Shown: positions 37,335 to 47,472 of the stretch, piece after piece
Numbering within the stretch: the first letter of the stretch is position 1
Layout of the letters: each line of letters opens with the position of its first letter
Origin: Sulfuricurvum sp.
GTDB taxonomy: Bacteria; Campylobacterota; Campylobacteria; Campylobacterales; Sulfurimonadaceae
Length of the DNA: 64,000 nt
NCBI GenBank assembly: GCA_020721585.1
Contig: DYMK01000001.1
Location: forward strand, 124,001-188,000
Direction of reading: 5' to 3'
The notes under the pieces: model-generated
What the model was told of the DNA's origin: nothing
Seen by the model: only the letters and a program-made list of their open reading frames with translations
Database searches by the model: none
Made by a program: the position numbers and the translations under genes

Positions 37335-37709
37335 GTGACGTACATTCCGTTTAAACATCTCAATTCTACCCCTTTGGACTTTGAAGTTTCTGTGGGAAAC
37401 ACCCTTTTTATTGGGAATTTGGTTCATAAAAAAGGTAAGATTGCGCAGTTAAACGGTACAATAACAGGAACTGTTTTGATATTTTGTGATGTATGCGCTG
37501 AACAGGTTGAAAAAACTCTTAATGAAGAGGTTTCTTTTTACCTTTCAGATGGTATTATAAGCGAAAATGAAAATGAGCTTGATATTGTAGAAATCACGAC
37601 ACCCATGATAGAGATGGAAGAGCTTTTACACTCAGAAATTGAACTCATTAAGAGTGATTATTTTTGTTGTTCACAGTGCGAAGGTAAAACGCTTGATAAA
37701 GAGTTTTAA
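37335..37709 (+). CDS. yceD: DUF177/YceD-family protein
   Basis: 124 residues starting with GTG directly after the ndk stop. It has the YceD layout: 'FIGNLVHKKGKIAQLNGTITGTVLIFCDVCAEQV', an acidic segment, and 'CCSQCEG' near the C-terminus. YceD precedes rpmF in most bacteria and affects 23S rRNA accumulation. Context and cysteine pattern support the call. Confidence 0.8.
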   Translation: MTYIPFKHLNSTPLDFEVSVGNTLFIGNLVHKKGKIAQLNGTITGTVLIFCDVCAEQVEKTLNEEVSFYLSDGIISENENELDIVEITTPMIEMEELLHSEIELIKSDYFCCSQCEGKTLDKEF

Positions 37710-37790
37710 AGAACCTTTGGCATTAATAAATACAAGGTCATACGAAGTTTACTTCTTTGACTCAATTAACCATAAGAAAGGGCTATAACC

Positions 37791-37940
37791 ATGGCAGTAC
37801 CAAAAAGAAGAGTGAGTCATACTCGCGCTGCAAAACGCAGAACTCACTATAAAGTTTCACTTGCGCGTCCAGTAAAAGACAAAGACGGCACGTATAAATT
37901 ATCTCATTATGCTAACCCTGTTACCGGTGAGTATAAATAA
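37791..37940 (+). CDS. rpmF: 50S ribosomal protein L32
   Basis: 49 residues, '[20 protein letters not shown]' then a basic body ending 'NPVTGEYK'; a typical L32, here without the C-terminal Cys zinc pair. RBS AAGAAAGGG lies before the ATG. It is only 3 bp before plsX. Confidence 0.97.
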   Translation: MAVPKRRVSHTRAAKRRTHYKVSLARPVKDKDGTYKLSHYANPVTGEYK

Positions 37941-37943
37941 TCG

Positions 37944-38933
37944 ATGATTAGAATTGCAATTGATGCAATGGGTGGGGACTTTGGTCCCGAACCAATTGTT
38001 AAAGGAACCGTTGAGGCTTTAAAAGAGAAGAAATTTCAAGCGATTCTTGTCGGCAAGAAAAGTGAAATTTTATCTTTACTACCTAAGGGTTATAAAGATA
38101 AAATTTTGATTGTAGAAGCGGATGATGTCATCAGTATGAGTGATGCGGCAACCGATGCCCTTAAACGCCAAGATAGCTCTATTTATAAAGCGGTTGAATT
38201 GGTTCGCAATGGACAAGCAGATGGTGTTGTGAGTGCAGGACATAGTGGTGCCACTATGACCCTTGCTACCCTTCGATTGGGACGCTTGAAAAATGTTTTA
38301 CGTCCCGCTTTGGTTACCCTTATGCCCACCAAAAGTGGTAAACGAAGTATCCTGATGGATGCGGGTGCCAACGTTGATTGCAAGGCAGAGCATCTCTTTC
38401 AATTTGGAATTATGGGATATTATTACGCCAAAGATATGCTTAAAATTACAGACCCTCGTGTAGGTCTTTTGGCCAATGGCGAAGAAGATTCTAAGGGGAA
38501 TGAAGTTACCAAAGAGACTTTTAAACTTTTAGCAGATCAGCAAGGCTTTGTTGGGAATGTTGAAGGTAATAATATTTTCGATGGTTCGTGTGATGTTATT
38601 GTTTGTGATGGATTTATTGGCAATTTAGTCCTCAAAGCCTCCGAAGGGGTTGCTTCGACTATCAGTTTCTTTATTAAAGAGTACATCCGAAAGTCACCCA
38701 TTGCTATCACGGGTGCTTTATTGATGCGAAAAGTCTTCCATCTGCTCAAAAAAGAGATTGATTATGCTGAAATTGGGGGAGCACCTTTGGTTGGTATCAA
38801 AGGATGCGCTATCGTTAGTCACGGTAAAAGCAACCAAAAAGCAATCAAAAACGCTATTTTCCAAGCCATTCGCTATGTAGATACAGGCATTAATATTCAC
38901 ATTGAAAATCGTCTTGAAGAACTAAAAAATTAA
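37944..38933 (+). CDS. plsX: Phosphate acyltransferase PlsX
   Basis: 329 residues. '[18 protein letters not shown]' at the N-terminus, '[10 protein letters not shown]', '[15 protein letters not shown]' and 'GEEDSKGNE' are the PlsX blocks. Converts acyl-ACP to acyl phosphate for phospholipid synthesis. Confidence 0.97.
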   Translation: MIRIAIDAMGGDFGPEPIVKGTVEALKEKKFQAILVGKKSEILSLLPKGYKDKILIVEADDVISMSDAATDALKRQDSSIYKAVELVRNGQADGVVSAGHSGATMTLATLRLGRLKNVLRPALVTLMPTKSGKRSILMDAGANVDCKAEHLFQFGIMGYYYAKDMLKITDPRVGLLANGEEDSKGNEVTKETFKLLADQQGFVGNVEGNNIFDGSCDVIVCDGFIGNLVLKASEGVASTISFFIKEYIRKSPIAITGALLMRKVFHLLKKEIDYAEIGGAPLVGIKGCAIVSHGKSNQKAIKNAIFQAIRYVDTGINIHIENRLEELKN

Positions 38934-38957
38934 ACTCGGCACACGCAAAGGTCAACC

Positions 38958-39953
38958 ATGTACGCAGTGTTTCGCTCCATTGGAGCTTATATCCCAGAAA
39001 AAATACTTACCAATAGCGATTTAGAACAGATGGTTGATACGACCGATGAGTGGATTTTTAAGCGCACTGGCATTAAAGAGCGTCACATTGCAGCTGACAA
39101 TGAAACAACGAGTGACTTAGGTGTTCGTGCCGCAGAATTGGCCATAGAGCGCGCTGGAATCAATTCTAGCGATATTGATATGCTCATTTGTGCTACCATC
39201 TCTCCTGATTATTTTTGTATGCCTTCCACTGCAACCATTATTGCAACCAAGCTTGGGCTGGACAAAGTAACCTCGTTTGATCTCTCCGCTGCGTGCACTG
39301 GGTTTGTGTATGCGCTGAGTGTTGCCCGTGCTTTTATCGAATCAGGAATGAAAAAAAATGTCCTTATTGTGGGGGCTGAAAAACTCAGCGCCATAACCGA
39401 TTATACCGATCGTGGAACCTGTATCCTTTTTGGGGATGGGGCAGGAGCGGCGGTTATTAGTGCTAGCGACGATAAAACGCACGCTATTATTGATATTCAT
39501 ACGGGTTCAGATGGGGCGTATGCCGATTTACTTATGAGTCCCAACGGAGGAAGTGGTTCATTGCACGATGATCCCCTTAAAGAGTCTGCATGCTTCATGA
39601 AAATGAAAGGGAATGAAACCTTTAAAGTTGCCGTTCGTACTCTAACTAGCGATGTTGTTGCCATTTTAAAAGAGAACAATATCTCTTCCTCTACCATTGA
39701 TCATTTTATCCCCCATCAAGCTAATTATCGCATCATCAAAGCAGTTGGGGATGCTCTGAATATGGAAGAGCGTCAAGTTGTACTCACGGTCGAAAAATAC
39801 GGGAATACCTCTGGAGCTTCTATTCCTATGGCAATTAACGATATTTACGAATCAGGTCGTCTTCAGCATGGAGATTTAATGCTTTTGGATGCGTTTGGTG
39901 GAGGACTTACGTGGGGAAGCGCGCTGGTTCCCTTTGGTGGAAAAGGGAAATAA
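38958..39953 (+). CDS. fabH: 3-oxoacyl-ACP synthase III
   Basis: 331 residues. The catalytic Cys is in '[13 protein letters not shown]', His in '[12 protein letters not shown]', Asn in '[11 protein letters not shown]'; '[17 protein letters not shown]' is the N-terminal signature. Starts fatty-acid synthesis by joining acetyl-CoA and malonyl-ACP. Confidence 0.97.
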   Translation: MYAVFRSIGAYIPEKILTNSDLEQMVDTTDEWIFKRTGIKERHIAADNETTSDLGVRAAELAIERAGINSSDIDMLICATISPDYFCMPSTATIIATKLGLDKVTSFDLSAACTGFVYALSVARAFIESGMKKNVLIVGAEKLSAITDYTDRGTCILFGDGAGAAVISASDDKTHAIIDIHTGSDGAYADLLMSPNGGSGSLHDDPLKESACFMKMKGNETFKVAVRTLTSDVVAILKENNISSSTIDHFIPHQANYRIIKAVGDALNMEERQVVLTVEKYGNTSGASIPMAINDIYESGRLQHGDLMLLDAFGGGLTWGSALVPFGGKGK

Positions 39954-39998
39954 AACCCTGACTTCGCTACAATAAGCGACTTTTTTTAAAGGTTGCTT

Positions 39999-40370
39999 AT
40001 GATTTACTCTAACTCACTTATTGCTATCGAACTTCATGAATCTACAATCCCTTGGCTTAAAATTTTTACCCACACACCCCATAAAGAGTTCTCTGAATGT
40101 TCCATGGAGGAAAAAAAAATGATTTGGGAGGCAATTGACCTCATCGAAAAAGAGATGCTCAGCTATTTCAAGCCTGAAAAAATTAATATCGCTTCATTTG
40201 GCAATATGCTTCCACGTGTTCATTGGCACATTATGGCACGTTTTAGCCATGACAGCCATTTTCCAGAACCCATGTGGGGGACGAAACAACGAGAGGGGAG
40301 TGATCAAATAGCTCCCATAAAACCATTTTTAGAAGAACTAAAAAAGAAGTTAAGTGTCACTTTTGGATAG
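39999..40370 (+). CDS. HIT-family protein with altered triad
   Basis: 123 residues. 'NIASFGNMLPRVHWHIMARF' is the histidine-triad block, but the first His of HxHxH is Arg (R-V-H-W-H); the middle His, the nucleophile in HIT hydrolases, is kept. Probably a nucleotide hydrolase or transferase of the HIT/Fhit-like group. ATG 39999 is used instead of TTG 39993. Convergent with accA. Confidence 0.8.
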   Translation: MIYSNSLIAIELHESTIPWLKIFTHTPHKEFSECSMEEKKMIWEAIDLIEKEMLSYFKPEKINIASFGNMLPRVHWHIMARFSHDSHFPEPMWGTKQREGSDQIAPIKPFLEELKKKLSVTFG

Positions 40371-40376
40371 TTAACG

Positions 40377-41312
40377 TTATTCGCTAAACTGTCCAATTCC
40401 AACAAGACGGCTATAGCGTGCTTCAAGACGCTCATTTTGATCCATTTTGCGTAGGGTGACCAACTGACTTAAAAAATATTCTTTAAGGGCTTTAGCAGCA
40501 CCTGTTTTATCGCGATGTGCACCAATTAAGGGTTCATCGATAACATCATCAATTAAATCCAAGGACTTAAGATCGGAGCTGGTGATTTTTAACGCTTTGG
40601 TAGCCGCCTCTACTTTAGTGGGATCATTCCATAAAATTGCAGAACACCCCTCAGGCGAAATAACACTAAATACCGAATAGCGCATCATCGCAAGACGATC
40701 CGCCACCCCAATGGCTAGGGCACCGCCACTTCCCCCCTCGCCAATCACCACAGAAATGGTAATGGTACTCAACGTGGAAAGTTCCAATAAATTACGCGCA
40801 ATGGCTTCACTTTGATTGCGCTCTTCAGCACCCAATCCAGGATAAGCACCCGGAGTGTCAATTAACATCAAAACAGGAATCCCAAATTTTTCCGCCATTT
40901 TCGCCATACGTAACGCTTTACGGTACCCCTCAGGATTAGGCATACCAAAGTTACGCTTGAGCTTATTTTTGGTTCCACGCCCTTTTTGCTCACCAATGAT
41001 CATTGCTCGCTCACTGCCAATCATCCCAAGATAACAAACAATAGCAAGATCGTCTCGAAAATGGCGATCCCCGTGCAACTCATATTTTTTATCGAAAAGG
41101 AGATTAATATAATCAAGGGCATACGGTCGATCCGCATGGCGTGCCAACTGTAACTCTTGATAGGGAGAGAGGTTGGCATACGTTTGCTGAACCTCTTTAT
41201 CAAGGTCTTGCTTTAAAATAGCAACCGCATGATGGTCATAACGAACCTCTGCTGCGACAATCTCCTCTTGTATTTGGCAAATAGTTTGTTCAAAATCGAG
41301 ATAGGTAGCCAA
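40377..41312 (-). CDS. accA: Acetyl-CoA carboxylase carboxyltransferase subunit alpha
   Basis: 311 residues. '[22 protein letters not shown]', '[25 protein letters not shown]' and '[12 protein letters not shown]' are AccA signatures. Starts with TTG, AGGG 8-11 nt upstream. Last gene of the gpmI-fabG-acpP-fabF-accA run. Confidence 0.96.
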   Translation of the reverse strand: MATYLDFEQTICQIQEEIVAAEVRYDHHAVAILKQDLDKEVQQTYANLSPYQELQLARHADRPYALDYINLLFDKKYELHGDRHFRDDLAIVCYLGMIGSERAMIIGEQKGRGTKNKLKRNFGMPNPEGYRKALRMAKMAEKFGIPVLMLIDTPGAYPGLGAEERNQSEAIARNLLELSTLSTITISVVIGEGGSGGALAIGVADRLAMMRYSVFSVISPEGCSAILWNDPTKVEAATKALKITSSDLKSLDLIDDVIDEPLIGAHRDKTGAAKALKEYFLSQLVTLRKMDQNERLEARYSRLVGIGQFSE

Positions 41313-41321
41313 AACGATACC

Positions 41322-42545
41322 CTAGATTTTTTTGAAAATAACAACACCATTGGTGCCGCCAAATCCAAAAGAGTTAGACATAACTGTGCTCAATTGCGCT
41401 TTTCGAGCGACATTAGGGACAATATCCAAATCACAATCAGGGTCCTCAATCTCGTAATTGATGGTTGGAGGGATAATACCATCACGCATTGCCATAATAC
41501 TAATAATGGCTTCAATCGCACCGGCAGCCCCCAAACAATGCCCTGTTTGTCCTTTGGTTGAGCTAATAGGGGGACAATTTTCTACCCCACCAAAGGTCGC
41601 TTTAGTCGCCATGGTTTCGTACCAATCGTTATATTTGGTGCTGGTTCCATGGGCATTAATATAGTCAATTTTTGGATTACCCGCCATTTTCATCGCGGCT
41701 TTCATTGCACGAGCAGCACCCTCACCCCCAGGAGCTGGCGTTGTGATGTGATTTGCATCGCCACTTTCACCAAATCCGATTAACTCTGCATAAATATGTG
41801 CGCCACGTGCCACAGCACTTTCATATTCTTCAAGTACCAACGCAGCTGCACCCTCTCCCATGACAAATCCAGTACGATCCGCATCAAAAGGGCGAGAGGC
41901 TTTTTTAGGCTCATCATTACGGGTTGAAAGGGCTTTCATGGCGGCAAATCCACCGATTCCTGCACCACAAATAGCCGACTCAGCAGCAACGACCAACATT
42001 TGATCTGCGCCACCAAGCATAATGGTTTTTGCCGCTTCTGTAATACCATGAGTTCCTGCAGCACATGCCGTAACGGATGAAAGATTTGGACCTTTAAGTC
42101 CATGTTCAATAGAGACAAATCCCCCCAACATATTAACCAAGGCTGAAGGGATAAAGAAAGGAGAAAGACGTTTAGGCCCTTTGGTTTCTAATACGATTGA
42201 ATTAGCTTCAATGGTCGCCAAACCCCCAATACCGGCTGCTGCACTAATACCAAAGTAATCCTTATCAATATTTTGAGGAATGTTAGCATCCAGCATCGCT
42301 TCTTGCGCTGCCTTGAGTCCAAAATGGATAAAACGATCTGCTTTTTTGACCTCTTTGGGAGGCATAACCGTTGTCGGATCAAACCCTTTGACCTCTCCTG
42401 CAATTTGTACGCTGTGTTGAGATGCGTCAAAAATGGTAATCATATCAATACCGCATTCACCCTCACAAATCGCTTTAAAAGAACTCTCTTTATCATGACC
42501 CAATGCGTTGATCATTCCCATTCCGGTTACTACTACTCGTTTCAC
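41322..42545 (-). CDS. fabF: 3-oxoacyl-ACP synthase II
   Basis: 407 residues. Catalytic Cys in 'SVTACAAGTHGI', His in 'INAHGTSTKYND' and 'STKGQTGHCLGAAGAIE'. Elongating condensing enzyme. GTG start with GGAG just upstream. The 102-bp gap to acpP holds two hairpins. Confidence 0.97.
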   Translation of the reverse strand: MKRVVVTGMGMINALGHDKESSFKAICEGECGIDMITIFDASQHSVQIAGEVKGFDPTTVMPPKEVKKADRFIHFGLKAAQEAMLDANIPQNIDKDYFGISAAAGIGGLATIEANSIVLETKGPKRLSPFFIPSALVNMLGGFVSIEHGLKGPNLSSVTACAAGTHGITEAAKTIMLGGADQMLVVAAESAICGAGIGGFAAMKALSTRNDEPKKASRPFDADRTGFVMGEGAAALVLEEYESAVARGAHIYAELIGFGESGDANHITTPAPGGEGAARAMKAAMKMAGNPKIDYINAHGTSTKYNDWYETMATKATFGGVENCPPISSTKGQTGHCLGAAGAIEAIISIMAMRDGIIPPTINYEIEDPDCDLDIVPNVARKAQLSTVMSNSFGFGGTNGVVIFKKI

Positions 42546-42573
42546 ATTTTCTCCTGAATATCCATGGTCTTAA

Positions 42574-42640
42574 ACGATGGCTTCTGTATAAAAAAGCCAA
42601 CAGTTAAAATCACTTTCACCAAGGGAATCCCCTTGATGGT
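42574..42640. promoter_or_regulatory. Two hairpins between acpP and fabF
   Basis: TGGCTT/AAGCCA at about 42574-42600, and ACC-AAGGG-AATC-CCCTT-G..GGT at about 42618-42640 close to the acpP stop. In the direction of transcription they fall between acpP and fabF; they could attenuate read-through or protect the acpP message, giving more AcpP than FabF. Confidence 0.4.
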
Positions 42641-42647
42641 TCTGTGA

Positions 42648-42878
42648 TTATTTTTTGCCTTCGATGTAATTGATTACATCTTGAACGGTTTGAATTTTTT
42701 CTGCTTCATCATCAGGAATTTCGATATCGAATTTCTCTTCAAGCGCCATTACCAATTCAACAACATCCAAACTGTCCGCACCAAGATCTTCTACGAATTT
42801 AGAATCCGCTTTTACTTCGTCCGCGTTTACGCTGAGTTGCTCAACCACTACTTCTTTAATGTCTTCCAAAAGTGCCAT
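42648..42878 (-). CDS. acpP: Acyl carrier protein
   Basis: 76 residues, acidic, four-helix ACP with the phosphopantetheine Ser in '[17 protein letters not shown]'. RBS AGGAG precedes the ATG. Carries growing acyl chains. Confidence 0.98.
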   Translation of the reverse strand: MALLEDIKEVVVEQLSVNADEVKADSKFVEDLGADSLDVVELVMALEEKFDIEIPDDEAEKIQTVQDVINYIEGKK

Positions 42879-42963
42879 AATAGCTCCTGTTCTTTATGAA
42901 TAAATGTCGTAAAAGTATAGCATATTTAACTTAAGAGGAAAAAATGTTCCCTTAAGTTTGAGA

Positions 42964-43707
42964 TTACATTGACATACCACCGTTGACTTTAAGGGTCTCT
43001 CCCGTGATATAGCTTGCATGATCACTGAGCAAGAAGGCGGTTGCTTCGGCTACTTCTTTAGCATCCCCAAAGCGAGCCATAGGGATTTTGGCGGTAAAAG
43101 CGATTTTTATCTCCTCTTTAAGCTCATCGGTCATATCGGTCGCAATGAAACCCGGAGTGATGCTGTTGTAGCGGATACCGCTGGTCGCTGCTTCAATCGC
43201 AAAACTTTTGGTCATCGCAATCATCCCCCCTTTGCTGGCGGCATAGTTGGTTTGTCCTGCATTACCGGTTTCCCCTACGATCGATGCCATATTAACCACC
43301 GCACCAAACTTTTGTTTGCGCATTACCTTCATTGCTTCACGACATCCAATAAACGCGGAAGTCAAGTTGGCGTGAATCACACTGTTAAACTCTTCCGTTT
43401 TCATCCGCAATGCCAATTTATCGTTGGTAATCCCAGCATTATTGACCAAATACGACAACTGACCATCCGAATCCACAATCGTTTTAATCGCATCGACAAA
43501 CGCTGCTTCATCACTCACATCGAATCCGATAACCGCTGCTTGACCACCGAAAGCTTCAATCTCTGCTTTAACCGTATCAGCGGCCTCCGCACCACTACGG
43601 TAGTTGATCCATACCTTAAGACCATAGCCTGCTAATACACGTGCCACTTCCGCACCAATTCCTCTACTTGAACCCGTTACCAATACATTTTTACCCGTGA
43701 ATTTCAT
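42964..43707 (-). CDS. fabG: 3-oxoacyl-ACP reductase
   Basis: 247-residue short-chain dehydrogenase. NADPH motif 'TGSSRGIGAEVARVLA', 'VNNAGIT', catalytic Ser in 'NMASIVGETGNAGQTNYAASKGG' with YxxxK, and 'YITGETLKVNGGMSM' C-terminus typical of FabG. Confidence 0.96.
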   Translation of the reverse strand: MKFTGKNVLVTGSSRGIGAEVARVLAGYGLKVWINYRSGAEAADTVKAEIEAFGGQAAVIGFDVSDEAAFVDAIKTIVDSDGQLSYLVNNAGITNDKLALRMKTEEFNSVIHANLTSAFIGCREAMKVMRKQKFGAVVNMASIVGETGNAGQTNYAASKGGMIAMTKSFAIEAATSGIRYNSITPGFIATDMTDELKEEIKIAFTAKIPMARFGDAKEVAEATAFLLSDHASYITGETLKVNGGMSM

Positions 43708-43729
43708 CTTTTTCCTTCTTATAGATTTT

Positions 43730-43784
43730 CGTCATTCCCGCGAAGGCGGGAATCTAGCTGGATCTCCGCCTTCGCGGAGATGAC
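43730..43784. repeat. 55-bp double-hairpin element, full copy 2
   Basis: CGTCATTCCCGCGAAGGCGG start; hairpins ATTCCCGC/GCGGGAAT and ATCTCCGC/GCGGAGAT; ends ATGAC. It lies between gpmI and fabG, 4 bp past the gpmI stop, so transcripts crossing it fold into two adjacent stems. Confidence 0.9.
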
Positions 43785-43788
43785 AAAG

Positions 43789-45264
43789 TCAAATTAATGG
43801 TGCATCCATTTCTGAGGGAATTTCCAGATCCATCAGCTTAAGCACCGTGGGAGCAATATTATTCAAAGCCCCCACGTGAACATTTTCTACCCCATCACCC
43901 ATCACAAAACACCACACTTTGCCTACGGTATGATTGGTCAAAATATTTCCTGCATCATCGCGCATCTCTTCACAATTACCATGATCGCTGGTTAATACCA
44001 TGGCATATCCCTTCGCTTCGACGGCTTTAACGATACGCCCCACTTCATGATCGACGGCTTCGACAGCTTTGGTCGCCGCTTCAAAATTGCCCGTATGCCC
44101 TACCATATCGCCATTGGCAAAATTAACGACGATAAAGTCATACCCCTCTTCAATAGCGTTAAGGACGGCATCCCCAACCGCAGGTGCGGACATTTCCGGC
44201 TGCATATCGTAGGTTTTCACTTGGGGACTGGGGATTAATACCCGTGTTTCATTTTCATACGGTTCCTCAATGCCCCCATTAAAGAAAAAAGTGACGTGCG
44301 CGTATTTTTCGGTCTCTGCGGTATGCAGTTGTCGCAATCTTGCACGACTAATTACTTCGGCTAACGTGTTTATCGGAGCATCTTTGGGAAACAATACCGG
44401 ATAGGGAAAATTCTTATCGTATTGGGTGATCGTTGCCAAATGGATAGGGACGAATGTCCGTGAAAATCCTTGAAATTCAGGATCTCCCAAGGCAACGGTG
44501 AATTCTCTCATTCGATCACTTCGGAAATTCAGAGTCAAGACACTGTCCCCTTCCTTAAATCCTTCATAGTTTCCAAAGGCTGTGGGGAGGATAAATTCAT
44601 CCTGTTCCCCTTTGGCATACGAATTTTCGATGTAATCAAACACACTTTGGTCACTTTTTGGCGTTGCATTAACAATCGCATCGTAGCCACGTTCTACCCG
44701 TTCCCAACGGTTATCCCGATCCATGGCATAAAAACGTCCCCCCAACGAGGCAACTTTGATATTTTTACGACCATGAGTTTTGATAATCTCTAAAAAATGC
44801 AGTGCCGATGTGGGCGAAACATCTCGACCATCGGTGATAAGGTGCAACCACACCTCTTTACCCTCATCCGCTGCCATCTCAGCCACACCAATAATATGAT
44901 CGATATGGGAGTGAACTCCTCCATCGCTCATTAAGGCAATAAGATGCAGTCGATTGCTTTGTTCCAACAGTGTCGTAAATGCGCTGTTCCGTCCAAAACT
45001 TCCCTCTTCGATTGCCAACGAAATTTTGACCAAATCTTGGTACAAAACACGACCACTCCCAATGGACATATGTCCCACTTCGGAATTACCCATTTGTCCC
45101 TCAGGTAATCCAACGCTCAGACCAAAAGTATCAATCAACGAATGGGGTGTATGCGCAAACAGATGATTATACGTCGGTTTATGCGCTGCATGAAATGCGT
45201 TAAAAGTGTGTTTTGGAGAGTATCCAATCCCATCCGTAATTACTAAAACGGTTTTTTGACCCAT
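43789..45264 (-). CDS. gpmI: 2,3-bisphosphoglycerate-independent phosphoglycerate mutase
   Basis: 491 residues, alkaline-phosphatase fold. The metal site begins 'VLVITDGIGYSPKHTFNAF'; the catalytic Ser is in 'GNSEVGHMSIGSGR', and 'LTSDHGNCEEM' and 'TNHTVGKV' complete the Mn sites. Interconverts 3- and 2-phosphoglycerate. Divergent from mraY. Confidence 0.96.
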   Translation of the reverse strand: MGQKTVLVITDGIGYSPKHTFNAFHAAHKPTYNHLFAHTPHSLIDTFGLSVGLPEGQMGNSEVGHMSIGSGRVLYQDLVKISLAIEEGSFGRNSAFTTLLEQSNRLHLIALMSDGGVHSHIDHIIGVAEMAADEGKEVWLHLITDGRDVSPTSALHFLEIIKTHGRKNIKVASLGGRFYAMDRDNRWERVERGYDAIVNATPKSDQSVFDYIENSYAKGEQDEFILPTAFGNYEGFKEGDSVLTLNFRSDRMREFTVALGDPEFQGFSRTFVPIHLATITQYDKNFPYPVLFPKDAPINTLAEVISRARLRQLHTAETEKYAHVTFFFNGGIEEPYENETRVLIPSPQVKTYDMQPEMSAPAVGDAVLNAIEEGYDFIVVNFANGDMVGHTGNFEAATKAVEAVDHEVGRIVKAVEAKGYAMVLTSDHGNCEEMRDDAGNILTNHTVGKVWCFVMGDGVENVHVGALNNIAPTVLKLMDLEIPSEMDAPLI

Positions 45265-45348
45265 TTGTCCCCCTAATTAACCAAACTTTGGCGTAATTAT
45301 ATTAAAATGTCACTTGCTTTACTATTTTTTCAACTAAAGAGTCCTTTA

Positions 45349-46407
45349 ATGTTATATTGGTTTTCTCATTTACTGGGTATTAAGTTATTCCACTACATCA
45401 CCTTTCGAGCAGGAGTTGCTTTTTTTCTAGGGCTTTTGTTTACCCTTTTTCTTATGCCCCGCTTTATCGCATGGGCGCAACGCTCCAGCCGTGTTCAGCC
45501 CATCAACGAATACGTTTCTGCTCATCAAGGAAAGGCTAAAACTCCTACTATGGGAGGGATTATTTTTGGTCTTTCTACGATTTTCGCCTCACTTTTAACG
45601 GTCAATGTCCTTAATCCTTACGCTATTGGGGGGTTATTGACCATCATTTTTTATGCCTACATAGGGTTTACCGATGATTGGGGAAAAATTCGGGGAGCGA
45701 ATAATCTTGCAGGGCTTAGTCCACGGGCAAAACTGATTTTTCAAGTCGTTTTTGGATTAGCCATCGGGATTTTTTTGATTTATGTAGCGAAACTGGAAAC
45801 AGGGTTTTATCTCCCTTTTATCAAATCCAGCCTCTTTGATATGGGCTATTTGAGCGTCCCTTTTTGGGTATTGGTGATTATCGCCACCTCTAATGCGGTC
45901 AATCTCACCGATGGTCTGGATGGATTGGCGACGGTTCCCTCTATCTTTGCCCTATTGTCCTTAAGTGCCATTGTTTACATCGTCGGAAATGCTGCCTTGT
46001 CCCATTACCTCTTAATGCCCAAAATTCCTGCGGGAGAGGTGGCGGTTATCGCAGCGGCACTCATTGGCTCACTGGTGGGCTTTTTGTGGTTTAATTGCCA
46101 CCCCGCTCAAGTGTTTATGGGGGATAGCGGTTCGTTGACATTGGGAGCATTCATCGCATACATGGCGATTATCGCTAAAAGTGAAATTTTATTGATCCTC
46201 ATTGGACTCATCTTCGTGATCGAAACGGTCTCGGTCATCTTGCAAGTGGGAAGCTACAAACTTCGCAAAAAACGGGTCTTTTTGATGGCACCCATTCACC
46301 ACCATTTCGAGATGAAACAGTGGGCAGAAAACAAAATCATCGTCCGATTTTGGATCATCGCATTGCTGTCGAATATCCTCGCCCTTATTACCCTCAAAAT
46401 TCGTTAG
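45349..46407 (+). CDS. mraY: Phospho-MurNAc-pentapeptide-transferase MraY
   Basis: 352-residue polytopic membrane enzyme that makes lipid I. 'KAKTPTMGGIIF', 'GFTDDWGK', 'NAVNLTDGLDGLA', 'HPAQVFMGDSGSLTLGA' and 'PIHHHFEMKQWAENKIIVRFW' are the MraY blocks with catalytic Asp residues. ATG 45349 gives the normal length; the ATG at 45307 lies in the promoter region. Confidence 0.97.
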   Translation: MLYWFSHLLGIKLFHYITFRAGVAFFLGLLFTLFLMPRFIAWAQRSSRVQPINEYVSAHQGKAKTPTMGGIIFGLSTIFASLLTVNVLNPYAIGGLLTIIFYAYIGFTDDWGKIRGANNLAGLSPRAKLIFQVVFGLAIGIFLIYVAKLETGFYLPFIKSSLFDMGYLSVPFWVLVIIATSNAVNLTDGLDGLATVPSIFALLSLSAIVYIVGNAALSHYLLMPKIPAGEVAVIAAALIGSLVGFLWFNCHPAQVFMGDSGSLTLGAFIAYMAIIAKSEILLILIGLIFVIETVSVILQVGSYKLRKKRVFLMAPIHHHFEMKQWAENKIIVRFWIIALLSNILALITLKIR

Positions 46408-46419
46408 AAAAGAAGCCCT

Positions 46420-47472
46420 ATGACCATTGAATTACAGAATATCGGAATGATAAAAGAAGCAAATGTCAAGATAGATGGGCTTACGGTTATAGCTGGAGAG
46501 AATGATACGGGGAAAAGTACCGTGGGAAAAATATTAATGTCTTTAATAAAAGCAGATAATACGGCAAGACATAAAAATGCGATTGGACAATCAAAAAATT
46601 TCAATAGCAATCGAAAAAATAATTTTAATAGACAAATAGAATTACTTTTTGATAAAAAAATATCCCAAAAAGGTGAAGTACGACTAAGTAAAACTTCTGA
46701 AGTTATCTATAAAATTATTATCAAAAATAATGAATGTAGTCAATTTAATGGTATTGATGAAAAAGCTAGCCGTGATTTTTTAGATTGTACCTTTATACAA
46801 ACTCCCTTAGTATGGGATCTGTATGAATTTTTTGTATCTATTGCGACACTTAGAACGGAAGGTGATATATATGGTTATCAAAACAATATTGCCTATCCCT
46901 ATATTTTATGGGATTTATATTCCAAACTTACCAATAAAAGATTGGATTGTGATAAAAATATAAAACTTATAAAACACGTAAAAGAAATAATCAGTGGTGA
47001 ATTTATAAAAGATGATCTGGGAAAGTTTTATTACAGTAAAGAAAATAATCATGGTATAGAAGAAAAAATACCTTTAAAAAATATCGCTACAGGGATAAAA
47101 GTTTTTGGTATTTTACAAATATTATTAGAAAATTGTTATATCAATCCTCATGGATTTTTTATTTTTGATGAACCAGAAAATCATTTGCACCCAAAATGGC
47201 AACTCACAATGGCAAAAATCATAGTCGAATTGGTCAAAAATGGGGTAAAAATTTTGGTCAATTCGCATAGTCCCTATATGATAGAAGCTCTCAAACGCTA
47301 CAGTGACGTAGTAAAAATTGAAGATAAAACGAATTTTTATTTGGCGGAAGAGGGGTATATTAAAAAAATCAATGATAGTAATTCAGAGACATTAGTAGTT
47401 ATTTATGAAAAACTATCTGAACCTTATGACATTTTTGAGCAAATGGAAAGTGACCGTTTTACTAATGGCTGA
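46420..47472 (+). CDS. AAA/ABC-type ATPase (AAA_15/21, OLD-like)
   Basis: 350 residues. Walker A 'GENDTGKST' (26-34), a signature-like 'NIATGIK' (221-227), Walker B 'FFIFDEPENHLHP' (246-258) and the switch His in 'NSHSPYM' (281-287) place it with SMC/OLD-type ATPases used in many defence systems (for example PARIS AriA, Septu PtuA, retron ATPases). The insert between Walker A and signature is long and has no match I can name. DNA is much more A+T-rich than mraY and murD. It overlaps the next gene by 8 bp and lies 12 bp after mraY. Confidence 0.85.
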   Translation: MTIELQNIGMIKEANVKIDGLTVIAGENDTGKSTVGKILMSLIKADNTARHKNAIGQSKNFNSNRKNNFNRQIELLFDKKISQKGEVRLSKTSEVIYKIIIKNNECSQFNGIDEKASRDFLDCTFIQTPLVWDLYEFFVSIATLRTEGDIYGYQNNIAYPYILWDLYSKLTNKRLDCDKNIKLIKHVKEIISGEFIKDDLGKFYYSKENNHGIEEKIPLKNIATGIKVFGILQILLENCYINPHGFFIFDEPENHLHPKWQLTMAKIIVELVKNGVKILVNSHSPYMIEALKRYSDVVKIEDKTNFYLAEEGYIKKINDSNSETLVVIYEKLSEPYDIFEQMESDRFTNG

